Of a stretch of 64,000 nt of DNA, positions 1-10,176 are shown piece after piece. A model generated the notes under the pieces. That model had not been told where the DNA came from and did no database searches. It worked only from the letters and a program-made list of their open reading frames with translations. Source of the DNA: Limnanthes douglasii subsp. nivea (lineage: Eukaryota > Streptophyta > Magnoliopsida > Brassicales > Limnanthaceae); the NCBI GenBank assembly GCA_036936605.1, contig JAUPFV010000005.1, positions 73,854,885 to 73,918,884 of the forward strand. The letters are read 5' to 3'. Every line of letters starts with the position of its first letter. Within the stretch, counting starts at the first letter, position 1. A program made the translations under genes and the position numbers.

Positions 1-2558
1 GGCCCAAACAGTATTCTATCAAAGAGCGGGGCCATATACAACATGAGTTTGATCGTTGATTATTTAAGGATGATGTGGGTTACTTTATGAAAACAAAAGA
101 TGAGACATATTCAACTTTTGTCAAATTGAAGACGATAATTGAGAAACAGACATGAAGAAAGATCAAGCATCTTAGGACAAATAATTGGTTAGAGTTTTGC
201 ACTCACGATTTCAACGAGTTCGGCAAAGTTGAGGGAATAATGCATCATTGCACTTGTTCTGTAACACTACAACAACATGGGGGCATAGAAAGAATGAATA
301 AAACACTTTGTGACAAGACACGAAGCATGCTCTCGTCTTTTTGGTGTGGCAAATAAATTTTGAGGCTAAAGCTATCAATATAACGTGTTACTTGGTAAAT
401 TGGTCTCCATCAACGGTTATTGATTGCAAATATTCTTATGCATTTGTTCTGGGTAGTCGACTGATGACGAACACTTTGGTTGTTCTGTGTACGCTCATGT
501 AAGATAATAAGCTTGAGTCGAGGGAAAAATGGTACATATTTCTAGGATATACTACTTGAGTAAAGGTTGTAGGTTATGATGTACCTCTCATAAATCTCTA
601 TGTTTTCTCACCAATAGGGGCGTGACTTTTAACAAGTTTGTTTTGCTAGACAATTAAAAGGAAGTATGCAAAATGGTCGAATCAGGATCGGTTGTGAGTA
701 TACATGTGGAGCTTCAAGTAGAATCCATTCCTAGCAGGTCCAATAATTCAAGTGGTTCTTATGTAGATCTAGAATGAGAATATGAAGCATCATCATCAGA
801 TGATAATGATGATGATGAACCCGAACCTAAACAATAGCCTTATAGCATAACATTAGGAATAGAAAGAATAAATATTCGACCACCAAAAAGGTATAAAATT
901 CTAGTTGCATATGCTCTCTTAGTTGCCGAAGAAGTTGAAGATACAAGAACCTAGTAGCTACATGAAAGTTATAACAAGTTCATTGGCAAATTGGTAGAGT
1001 GTTTCTATGGAGGAAAATATTGAACCTCTTTATAAAAATCATCCGTAAAAGCTTATTAACTTGCCTAAAACAGAATGTAGTATGCATCAAATGTGTGTTC
1101 AAGAAAAAGGAAGGTAATCGAGGGGTTGAGGAACCTCGATTCAAGGAAAGACTCTTCGCTAAGGATTTTACTCAAAGGGAATGAATCGACTTCAATGTAG
1201 TATTTTCTCATGTGGTGAAACATAGTTTGATTCGAGTTTTATTAGCTATGGTAGTTTTACAAGAATTTGAACTTGAAATGGTGGTTGTGAAGATTGCGTT
1301 TCTACATGGTGAATTGGAGGAGCAAATTTACATGAGACAGCCAAAGGTATTTATTGAACCTAATATCGAGGGTATGGTTTGTCGGCTAAAAATGTCTTTG
1401 TAAGGTTTGAAACAGTCACTAAGGCAATGGTAAAAAAGTTTTGATACATTTATGGTGTCAAAAAATTTCACGAGGATTCCATATGATAGTTATGTGTATC
1501 ATTAATATATGTAAGATGATTATAATGTTTACTTGTTTTTGTATGTGTATGATGTGCTTATTGCTGCTTGTAGTATGTCACGCATTGTGCATATAAACAA
1601 GATGCTTAGTGTCGAGTTTGAGATGAAAGATCTAGGTAGAGCAAAGAAGCTACATTGAGAAAGTGCTACAATGATTTAAAACGTTTGATGCTAAAGTAGT
1701 TAACATCTTGTTTGGTACTCATTTCAAGTTGTTTGCAACAAGATCGGCCAATGACGATGTTGAGTTGGAACAAATGTCGAAGGTTCCGTATTCAAGTGCA
1801 ATTGGTAGTATCATGTATGTTATGATATGGATACGTCTTGATATTTTACATGCGGCTAGTGTAGTCTGCAAGTACATGGGATATTGTGGAAAATAACATT
1901 GGCAAGAAATGTAATTGATACTTCGGTACTTGTAGAATATTGTGAATGTTGGCTTAACTTTCAAAATACCGTAATTGGTTGATCACTGAATGATATTGCA
2001 GGAGTTGTGGTTGGTTTTGTTGATTCTGATTTTGCAGGTGATATGGATAAAAAAAGATCTCTGACATGATATGTGTTTACTGTAACTAGAAGTGCGATCA
2101 GTTGGAAAGCACAGTTGCAAGATACTGTAGCTTTGTCTACAACCGATGCAGAGTACATGGGAGTAATAGAAACAGTTAAAGAGGTAATATGGTTGCAAGG
2201 TTTGGTGGCAAGTTTGGACTCGGATATGACTACTAAAAAAGTGTACAGTAACAATCCAAATGTCATACACCTTACAGAGAACCATATATACCATGAGCGT
2301 ACAAAGCACGTAGATTTCGGGTATAAGTTTATTCATGCTATAATATCAAATGAAATTATTGGTATGAAGAAAATGTTTACATACGATAATCCAGCATATA
2401 TTGACCAAAGTAATATTAATTCGAAAGTTTAGGAAGTGCCTAAACTGGATTCATGTTTGCATCATGAAGTTCATACCTTAGGGGCATTTCATGAGTCTAA
2501 ATAAGAGAAGTTTATTTGTTGATAGTGAAGAAATGATATTCACCTCAAAGGGAAGATT
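1..2558 (+). pseudogene. Ty1/copia pol relic: integrase, RT and RNase H
   Basis: The window opens inside a copia integrase core. Translation near 90-330 gives KTKDETYSTFVKLKT, then a LRTNNWLEFC block (normally RTDNGLEF) and GGIERMNKTL (normally GVAERMNRTL). RT follows at about 1090-1400, with ARG/LYS-rich lead-in and the block KIAFLHGELEEQIYMRQP, which is canonical for copia RT. The palm end and RNase H follow: SSAIGSIMYVMIWIRLDI near 1790-1840 and ISWKAQLQDTVALSTTDAEY near 2095-2160. Stops and frame changes occur every 60-350 bases, so nothing full length can be made. The order integrase-RT-RNase H fixes the Ty1/copia superfamily and plus orientation. Gag and protease lie left of the window. 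The element ends at an LTR beginning at 2559. Confidence 0.9.
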
Positions 2559-2900
2559 TGTTGAGGATACATCGAATAAGTTAACAATGTATACACTTGC
2601 AATGTGTATGATGGTACAATTTTGTGTCATTGACAATATACCTTGTATAGACTGTTGTATATGAGCATATTAGGTCTCTTATGTAGTAAGTTTTTTTATT
2701 TTTATAAATAGACTACTATGACTATAAAAAAAGATATGTGACAAATTGTAACCCTTTCAATCATAGTGAAACACTTTTCTCTAACGGCACTCGTGGGCGT
2801 AAACATTTGTCGAACCATGTTAAAATCTTGTGTTCTTTTTTTATATACTTTTTATTTTGTTCTATACTTGATCCATTTGTGACATATTACACAATGCTAC
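2559..2900 (+). repeat. 3' LTR of the left copia relic
   Basis: A purine-rich AAAGGGAAGATT tract, the usual copia polypurine tract, is followed at 2559 by TGTTGAGGATACATCG, a typical copia LTR start. A TATA-like TTATAAATAG lies near 2702-2709. The stretch CGTGGGCGTAAACATTTG...CGAACCATG near 2790-2818 resembles the R-U5 part of many plant copia LTRs. The right boundary is not fixed because the other LTR is outside the window, so 2900 is an estimate. Confidence 0.65.
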
Positions 2901-3429
2901 TACAATATATAATCTTACTTCATTTTCATCACTTGTTTTCCGTTTTGTACCTTTTCTTTCATCTAACGAGGAGAACAAATAATTTCTCTTACTTTTACCT
3001 TTTTTTTTATCTTTTTATGAGTTTTTTTATCGCTACCATTTTTCTGTGGTTTTTTTTATCGCTGCCATTTTTCAAATTTGAGCAGTTTCGTAAAAGGTTT
3101 TTTTGGATTCCTCTTATAACATTTTAGTTTTAAAATGTATTTTTTTTATATAGTTATAATATTTTTTGTTCAAGATTTTTTTTTCTAGTGACAATTAATT
3201 GTTTGTTTAGTCGGTGTTTTTTTTTAAATTTATATTTTAATTTTTAAATGAACTAAATGTGAAGTTTGAGCTTGGTTCAACTTGGATCAAACTAAACATT
3301 TCATATAATAAAATAAGAATTGAGCGATATGCAGACACTAATAAATTGAATTCGGATTCGAAAATATTGAACCCTGATCAAACCAAATTTAGATACAAAA
3401 TAAAACCAAAAAAAATCAAATTCAAATTC

Positions 3430-3430
<1 letters not shown>

Positions 3431-3494
<64 letters not shown>
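3431..3494. repeat. (AAT)n microsatellite, about 21 units
   Basis: An uninterrupted run of the AAT trinucleotide fills 64 bases. It is a simple sequence repeat likely to vary in length between individuals. A shorter run of the same unit occurs near 33008-33030. Confidence 0.98.
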
Positions 3495-3540
3495 GATCGA
3501 TTCCAAATATGACACATTACTCGGGTGGAAAAAAGACTGA

Positions 3541-3590
3541 ACCGACCAGACCGAACCAAACCAAAATAGGTTGGTTTGGTCGGTTTTTTA
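3541..3590. repeat. Inverted repeat of the ACCGAACCAAACC type
   Basis: ACCGAACCAAACCAA at about 3550-3564 is followed after a few bases by its near reverse complement TTGGTTTGGTCGGTT at about 3571-3585. The arms differ by a single-base gap. More GGTTTTCAATCTG and GAACCGAATAG variants continue to about 3690. Such CGGTTTGG-rich foldbacks are common plant intergenic repeats. I cannot place it in a named family. Confidence 0.55.
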
Positions 3591-4189
3591 AAATTTAAAT
3601 TATGTTTCGGTCTTGATTTTTAAAACCAAATTGAATTCAGTCGGTTTTCAATCTGTTTGGTTTCAAAAGCGAACCGAATAGAAACTGACCGTATATAAAA
3701 ATATATATTATATTATTATTTTACCACCAGTTGTGAATGTAGTTGGTTTGTCGAGGTGGTTTAAAAGGAAAACTAAGAATCACTACTATGTAAAGGAGCG
3801 TGAGTCGGTAATCTATAAACAACCTAGTTGAAATTTATTTGCCATTTATAAGTATGATAGGGTGGGTTATACATATCCAAATCTGGTATAAGGTTGTCCA
3901 AAAAAATGGTGTTGATTTTGGTTTTATTTGTTTGGACGGAAAGACTTTCGAACTTCCATTTAATAGTATAACTGTCATTAAATTAAAACCGAAAAAATCA
4001 AAACAGTATAAAACAAACCCTTTTAATAAATGGATTTAATAATTTATAAATCCAACTATTTTACATTGGTTTAAATATATATAAAAAACCGTTCAAATCT
4101 CACCTTCAGATATTCCTATCTCTAATTATAATTTTGATCTAAATAAAATATAGCCATACTCTTTGAATTTTTAGAACCAATCTAGACTT

Positions 4190-4357
4190 TATTTTTCAAG
4201 CGTGAGCCACGAGGCCAGTGCGACATTAGTTAACAATCGCATAGAATCTCATACTTCTCCTAATATACTAATATATGTATAAAGCAACCCAATACATAGC
4301 ACAACATGTGTCCCATCACCCCTTCATCATCCGCCACGTAACATTTAAAATCGAGCG
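4190..4357 (+). promoter_or_regulatory. Orphan promoter block, copy A
   Basis: This block matches the upstream regions of the small genes at 23267 and 34793. Shared landmarks in order are CAAGCGTGAGCCACG, CAATCGCATAGAATCTCATAC, CTCCTAATATA, GCACAACATGTGTCCC and CATCCGCCACGTAACAT. The ACGT-core element CCACGTAAC is kept at 4334-4342. The upstream CACGTG seen in the other copies is CATGTG here (4305-4310). Similarity stops at about 4357, right after AAATCG, so the TATA region, leader and coding sequence of the paralogues are missing. It is best read as a decapitated member of a three-copy tandem array, probably inactive. Confidence 0.75.
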
Positions 4358-6279
4358 GTTGTCTTTAAACATTTTTGAACTAAAACATCACTCATTATGG
4401 ACTAATTGAGTATTAAATTGAAAATAAAAGATAATTGCTTTTGGGTTATTCTTGTTGGATCTAATCTTATATGGGGATAGAAGAAAAATCCTCAATCTCT
4501 GAACCACAGCCTCACATCTCTATAAAATCTGAATTGGGGATGACACAACCACCTTCGTGTGGTTCGACTTTGAACTCTTTAATAATTCTCTTGTTGAATG
4601 ATATGGTCAAAGTATCATTCGTTCAACCAGGATGCACTACAAAACCAAGATTTCAAATATCATATCAGAAGGTCTTTGGAATAGGTCAACCTCGATCCTC
4701 GAGTAGAAGATCTCACTTCACGCATGTAATCGAAATCCATGAAGCAATCCAGCAACTTCCCCCACCTCAAGAGTGTCATTTTTTTCGCATGATTTGGAAA
4801 TCTAGATTTCAGAAGCTAAACTTCCATAACATTGACAACGACTAGCTAGCCTGGTTGCACACAACTTCTAGTTAGACACCCACTTTTAATGGTCTAGGAA
4901 ACATTTGATGTACAACTTTCTGTACAATGACTTATTACTTATTGCGCGAAAGGAATAACAGGATATTCACTCAGACCATTTAACTCGGTTCAACTTTATC
5001 ACTTTGTATCCTTTCCGAACTCTTATACAGATTTCATGGCACGAAAAATCCTTGACCATGATAAAATCATTACTAACTAATTCTTTGGCTTACACGCATT
5101 TACCAAAAAATTTATCACATAAGAGGCCATACCGCGATTATGGCGGTTTCATGATTGATATAATCCTATAGCTTTACCTTCCTTTTTTTATGTGTATCAT
5201 CTCTGAATACTTTTTCTGGGAGTGAATATTTTTGGATGAAGCTATTTCCTACATCACATTTTTATTTCCCCCATAATTTAAAAAAAAAACACTTATCACT
5301 TGCTTTTACTATCCTACCCTCATTTTACCTTCTAATTTATAATTTGATGTCATTAACCATTGCGAAACCCGTATATCAACAAACACGTCATTAACCCAAA
5401 TTAAATCCAACATATATAATTTAGATTTTAAAATTAAACCCTAATAACAAAAAAACCTTGAATTTCTTAAAGATTATTCATGGAAGAGGAACCCAAAACA
5501 AAAGCTTTAACATCGGTGAACATCACCCAATCAACCAATAATGTAATTTAATCTTGTTTTTTAGTTTTACATTCATGTAACTTCAAAAACCCTATTAAAA
5601 ACTCATTTCAAAAATCTGATTTGTGCAGGTTTTAGCAGAAAAAACTCAATTCGAAAATCAGTTGTTTTTGCACAGAGCAATCGATTCCGAGATAGTATCC
5701 CGGAATCAAATATTAGTAGATACAACTGACTCATACTGTCTAAGAATTAGTTTTTCTGTACAAAAACATCTGATTCCGAGATAAGTCTCGAAAATAGTTG
5801 TTTCCGCTAAAACCTACACAAATTGGGATTTTCAAAATGAGGTTGGTTGGTATGGTTGTAGAAATTAATAGAGTAATGGAAATGAATGAATTTTTAGTAT
5901 AAATGATTGGGATGGTGGTAGAATTTAATGGTGTTGGTGGATTTAATGGATTTTGGTGTACAGCTAGGAATAAAGGTTAACTTGATATTTTTTAACGGAA
6001 AAAATATCAAGATGAGATTTTTTTTATTTATGAAATAAATAAAAAATTCGATAAAAAAACTTTAAGAATTAAACATATACATATATTTATCCGCAGAATA
6101 AACCAAAGTCATTATATACGGATATATTATAGCATCCAAGAGAATGCTCGAGATAGTTATAAAATATTTATTTCTTTAATATGCTTCTTTATTTTATTTT
6201 ATTTTTAAAATATATATTTTTTATATGTTTTGAATTAATATGTTTTTTTATTTGTTCTTATTATTAACACTTAGTTATA
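4358..6279. other. Gene-free AT-rich stretch with one doubtful ORF
   Basis: No recognisable gene is present. An open frame of 124 codons at 4471-4845 has no motif I know and no family support, so it is not called as a gene. A foldback repeat at 5602-5841 is listed separately. The interval ends at the left target duplication of the LINE. Any gene once driven by promoter copy A has been lost from here. Confidence 0.55.
5602..5841. repeat. Foldback (MITE-like) element with about 42-bp inverted arms
   Basis: The left arm at 5602-5644 contains GATTTGTGCAGGTTTTAGC. The right arm at 5800-5841 reads, on the opposite strand, CAATTTGTGTAGGTTTTAGC flanked by similar bases. The arms agree over about 40 positions with a handful of mismatches. 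Two direct copies of a GATTCCGAGATA core lie inside, near 5692 and 5772. There is no coding capacity. No clear target duplication was found, so the superfamily is unknown. Confidence 0.65.
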
Positions 6280-6301
6280 CGTTTGTTTTGATTGAAGAAT
6301 A
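6280..6301. repeat. Left target-site duplication of the LINE
   Basis: These 22 bases match 22404-22425 at 19 of 22 positions. Both start CGTTTGTTTT and end AATA. The three differences are G in this copy versus T or A on the right. A target duplication of this length with decay is expected for an old L1 insertion and defines the element as 6302-22403. Confidence 0.75.
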
Positions 6302-6359
6302 GAGTCAGTTTTGGATTCCGGCAATCTGAAAGGCTCATCGGACTGATCTTCTCTGCTCC

Positions 6360-7736
6360 ATGAAGGACGGAGAAGTTTCTCCAACTATAAATCCACTGTC
6401 TTCACCAAGAAACCTGGTCGCAATTCCCCAAATTTTTAAGAAAATGCAATTACTGTCTGATGAAGATTTTCCTCTGCTCAGGAAACTTGTTCTCAATCCA
6501 CCATTCAATGTTTGTTCTTCTAATAATGGAAGTCAGTCACCTAGGTTGATTTATAAGAATGCTAATGTAATAAGTAATCCAACCTTCGAGGAATCAAACA
6601 AACCTAAGAAGATCTCTGGATTTTGTTTTGTTTCTTACGCTGAAACTGTCAAACTTAGGGCAAACGATTTCCAGCACGACAATGTGACATTTTCTCACAA
6701 ATATGATCACCCAATCATCACCTTCGAAGCAAAAGACAAAGAATCTCTCCTCAATCTATCCAAGCACACGATTATTGGCAAGTTTTCCACTGGAAAACCA
6801 ACTATGGAAATTATCAAAAATTTCTTGGGGAAATTTAAGTTCTCGAACAATTTCAATGTCTCTGGTTGGGATTAAAGGCACGTTTTTATCGAGTTTAAAA
6901 ATCTTGAAGATTCCAAGAAGCTGTGGTCTAGGAATGTCTGGGTTCTTGGCAGTAAAACCATACGTCTCTTGAAGTGGACACCACAGTTCAACCCCAATCT
7001 TGAATGCCCCTTTACTCCTATATTGATTTCATTGCACAACCTCCCAGAATTTATGTTTAATGAAGCTACTATAGGTGAAATTGTTAAATTTCTTGGAACT
7101 CCTATAAAAATTTGGGTTCTTGCAATCAATCGAGTTAAGCAGAATTGTTGCAGAATCTGGATCGAAATCGACATTTCTAAGCCCATGGCACATAAGGTTA
7201 TGATCAAGTTTGGTGAAGAGGATAACTTATGGGTTCACATTAATTATGACAAGTTGTCCAACTACTGTAAAAAGTGTTTTCACATTTTTCATTCTGAAGA
7301 AAATTGCAAAAAAAAAGTTTTAGAAGTTGCTAAAACTAGTTTAATCCCAAGCAGTAGCCCTACTAAACATGGCGAGACTAGTAACAAGCTCAAGTCGATT
7401 ATTGTCAACAAAGAAACAACTAACTACAATGGAAACTTCAATTAAATCAAAGGCACATCTGAAGTTGAAAGTACTAACCGGTCCTATAATGATCTTATCC
7501 ATGAAAATCAAGAAGCTTCTTTAAATCCTATCATGTTTGCTTCCACTACCTTACCCAAGGACTTCGAGATCATTGATGTTTTGATAACCATTGAAAGAAG
7601 AAATTTATATGAGCATGTTGCTTCTGAAGACCATTACTCTCCAGAAAATGCAGGTAGCCTCATGAGTTCTCTTGTCAAAGATCAAACAGATACTGAATTT
7701 AAGAAGATTGAGATAAAGAAGAACATAAAAGACTAA
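6360..7736 (+). pseudogene. LINE ORF1 (nucleic-acid-binding protein), two in-frame stops
   Basis: One frame runs from the ATG at 6360 to the TAA at 7734-7736, about 458 codons, broken only by TAA at 6873-6875 and TAA at 7443-7445. The middle resembles the DUF4283 domain of plant LINE ORF1: after the first stop, HVFIEFKNLEDSKKLW is followed by a LLKWTPQF block. A zinc knuckle of the form C-x2-C-x4-H-x4-C is visible as CKKCFHIFHSEENC near 7267-7310. ORF1 products bind element RNA and form the RNP with ORF2 protein. The absence of frameshifts makes this the best preserved part of the LINE. Confidence 0.85.
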
Positions 7737-7811
7737 AATCTATAATACTAATGGTCCAGTTTCTTCTAAGCTTATCAAGCTCAAAAGAGCTAATAAAACT
7801 TCAACTAACCA

Positions 7812-9329
7812 ATGACTGTTGTTATTTTGAGTTGGAATGCCAGATGCCTTGGCAATAAGCACATAATCCAAAGGCTAAGATCCCTTATCAAATCCTCCAA
7901 ATCTAGTTTTATTTCCATCCAGGAACCCTTCATCAAGGCAGATAATCTTCAAACTATTGCTAATAAACTAAACTTTAGTGGCTTTATGAGCAACATCAAG
8001 AACAAAATTTGAGTTTTTTGGCAGCGAGATTACAAGGTGGAAGCTATTTTTGATGGAGATCAAATCCTTCATCTAAGTTTATCATCCTTCTCTTGATAAA
8101 GACTTCATGGTCTCGGTGGTTTACGCCAAGTGCAAGAGAGAGCTTAGGTTGTCTCTTTGGGAGACTCTTAGATTGCTTGACAACCTTTTAAAATAATGGA
8201 TAAGTTTTGGCTATCTCAATACTACAATCAACCTCCATGAGCATCTTTCTTATTCTACAAATAATATGCGAGGGGTGGATGAATTTAATAATTTGATTAT
8301 GGATTGCAACCTTCAAGACGCGGGCTTTACTGGTTGCAGATTCATCTATTCAAATGGTAAAAAATGGAAACGATTAGACCGTGTTTTAATAAAAAAAACT
8401 CTTGGATGAGTTACTTTGAGTCTACTACTGTGAGCCACCTTGCCAGAAACTGCTCTGATCATTTTCCAATTTCCATAAGCATTTCTTTCAGTCTTAAGAA
8501 AGTTAAGGCCTCTTTTATTTTCAATAGTTGGGCTATTGAAATTGATGGTACCGATGGAAATCCTATAAAGATCTTGTGGTTTAAGAAAAAAAGATTGAAG
8601 TCTGACCTGAGAGATTGGAATAAGAAGACATTTGGTAACATTTTTAATGCTATAAAGAACTCTGAAGAAGAAATCAGTTCAGAGAAAACAATCTTCAAAC
8701 ATCTTTAACTGTTGAAAATAAAGCTTTGCTTAAGGAGTCTAAAAAGAACCATCTTTGCTGCTTGACAGAGAAGAACTATATTGGAAACAAAAGTCTCATG
8801 CTATTTGTCTTAAGGACAACGATAGAAACACTGCTGCCTACCACAGTCTTATGAAGAAAAGGGCCAAAAGGAACAAGATTTATAGAATCAAAGAGAGAGA
8901 TATGTGACTTACCTCAAGGGCTAAGATTAGTTCCTCTGTTGTCCACTACCTTGAATCTCTTCTAGCTCATGTTCTAGATGATGGAAATACTTATGATCTA
9001 ATGGATGTAATCCCTAAGCTAGTAAAGGATGAGGACAACAACAGCTTGTTGATTATTCCTGAAACTAATGAAATACTTAGTATTATTAACTCCCTTAGTA
9101 ATGTTTGTGTTGCAGGACCAGATGGCTTTAATGGTGAATTTTACAAGAAGTGCTGGCCAATTATCAGCACTGATCTATGCCATGCCATCCATGGCTTTTT
9201 CAAAAGATACACTCTTCTTCATGGGATCAAAGCCACTGCAATCTATCTTATCCCTAAGGTGGATCATCCTAAAAATTGGCAAGAGTTCATGCGAATAAGT
9301 CTAACTACTATGATCAGCAGGGTCATTGG
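7812..9329 (+). pseudogene. LINE ORF2, 5' half: APE endonuclease and start of RT
   Basis: ORF2 starts at ATG 7812 with the endonuclease block VVILSWNARCLGNKH, then SIQEPF, where the Glu is catalytic. The conserved GDFN motif of the domain appears as GYLN, so the catalytic Asp is lost. The domain ends with RLDRVL and CSDHFPI. TGA at 8010-8012, a frame change near 8090 and further stops break it. RT begins near 9001: AGPDGFNGEFYKKCW is the usual RT fingers motif, followed by AIYLIPKVDHPKNW. Coding is cut at 9329 by Tat-1. Joining 9329 to 19674 gives VIGKIINNRLSKIL, which continues the RT motif in frame and proves the split. Confidence 0.88.
9325..9329. repeat. Target-site duplication of Tat-1, left copy (ATTGG)
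   Basis: ATTGG here is repeated exactly at 19669-19673, directly outside the two LTR termini. A 5-bp duplication is standard for integrase-mediated LTR element insertion. Confidence 0.95.
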
Positions 9330-9747
9330 TGATGTGGTTTATTTTGTACTGAGGGTAATTTTGTCAAATGTTTTAGAGAGTTTCAAAGGTATTAAATGTT
9401 TGGGTGTTTTGTAGTGAGAGATTTAAGCTACCTCGTTGTATTAAATGTTCATTACCCTCATTAATGAAACTGGTTGGGTATTATACCCTTAATTATGGAC
9501 CCATGGGATTTCGTGTCAAGTTACAAAATCCGGTCGAGTTTAAAGACCCATTAGTTATTAAGTAGATTAACAACTTGCTTAGTCAAAAGGTGTTTAGTGT
9601 TTTAATACTTTTGTCCTGTCCGGATACTTCAGTGGGTAATTATTATCCGGATTACCCCTGTCCGGATACTTCAGTGGGTAATTATTATCCGGATTACCCC
9701 TGTCCGGTTTCCACATTGAGTGGTGGTGAATAAATCCGGACTCATCA
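9330..9747 (-). repeat. 3' LTR of Tat-1 (418 bp)
   Basis: It aligns end to end with the 377-bp LTR at 19292-19668. The length difference is explained by a 42-bp tandem duplication present only here and a single-base gap. Both copies share TGATGTGG and ACTCATCA at the plus-strand ends. The orientation as 3' LTR follows from pol direction and from the adjoining polypurine tract at 9748. Confidence 0.95.
9617..9700. repeat. 42-bp tandem duplication unique to one LTR
   Basis: Two identical 42-base units start at 9617 and 9659. Each begins TGTCCGGATACTTCAGTGGG. The other LTR has a single, slightly diverged unit. The duplication therefore arose after integration or by slippage during the last reverse transcription. 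Confidence 0.93.
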
Positions 9748-9766
9748 GTAGCCCTTTTTTCGGTTT
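9748..9766 (-). other. Polypurine tract of Tat-1
   Basis: On the minus strand the bases just before the 3' LTR read CCGAAAAAAGGGCTAC followed by TGATGAG. This is the expected plus-strand primer site. Tat-2 has the comparable GGACTGGGGGGCTAC directly before TGATGAG, so both end in GGGCTAC. Confidence 0.75.
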
Positions 9767-10072
9767 TGTCAAAGGTCTTTGGCAAGACTAAAAAACTCAT
9801 TTAGCCAATAACAATATTCTCCGGATTTCTCATGTAGTTAGTTCAAGGTTTATCCGGACTGAATTCTTCTCAGAATTCCAAAAGTCTTGCTCTGGATTAT
9901 GGGACACGCGTCGCATTTTGACTCGTTTTACCAACCATTTTCTTTCTAGAACGGCGCTTCCACTAATCCCAAAAAGCAACTCCTGCATTTAATACTTCTT
10001 ACGTCACACCTTTAATCATTACCTTAGCCTTTTCGTTTTCTCTTATGTATTAGTAACTTTTTGCCTCACTAG

Positions 10073-10079
10073 TATAAAT
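10073..10079 (+). promoter_or_regulatory. TATA-like box for the Tat-1 antisense gene
   Basis: TATAAAT in the context CACTAGTATAAATTATC lies 98 bases upstream of the extra-gene ATG at 10177. The intervening leader is pyrimidine-rich with several CATC repeats, like a plant 5' UTR. Tat-2 has TATAAATA at a similar place before its antisense gene. Promoter activity is inferred, not shown. Confidence 0.5.
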
Positions 10080-10176
10080 TATCTTCTTTTACTGTTTCAC
10101 CATCTTCATCACTTTTGCAATTTATTCTTCTCAGAGCTTATTACCTTTTCTCTCAAAACCTTTCTTGGGTATTTTT

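Larger units (their letters stand above)
2901..4189. other. Gene-free AT-rich stretch
   Basis: No coding region is supportable here. The left part is T-rich and contains two near-identical copies of a TTTTTATCGCT(A/G)CCATTTTTC unit near 3023 and 3052. The rest holds an AAT microsatellite and an inverted GGTTTGG-type repeat, listed separately. Sequence at 3250-3420 shows weak, gapped similarity to 22430-22620, upstream of promoter copy B. That hints the duplicated block extends this far, but AT bias makes the match uncertain. Confidence 0.6.

Noticed and set aside
2738..3127. 129-codon hydrophobic open frame
   Set aside because: Its Phe/Leu/Tyr richness comes from T-rich LTR and flanking DNA; there is no start context or homology.
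4471..4845. 124-codon open frame behind promoter copy A
   Set aside because: It has no recognisable motif, no similarity to the genes behind promoters B and C, and the TATA and leader region of the promoter is missing. A chance frame is the simplest reading.
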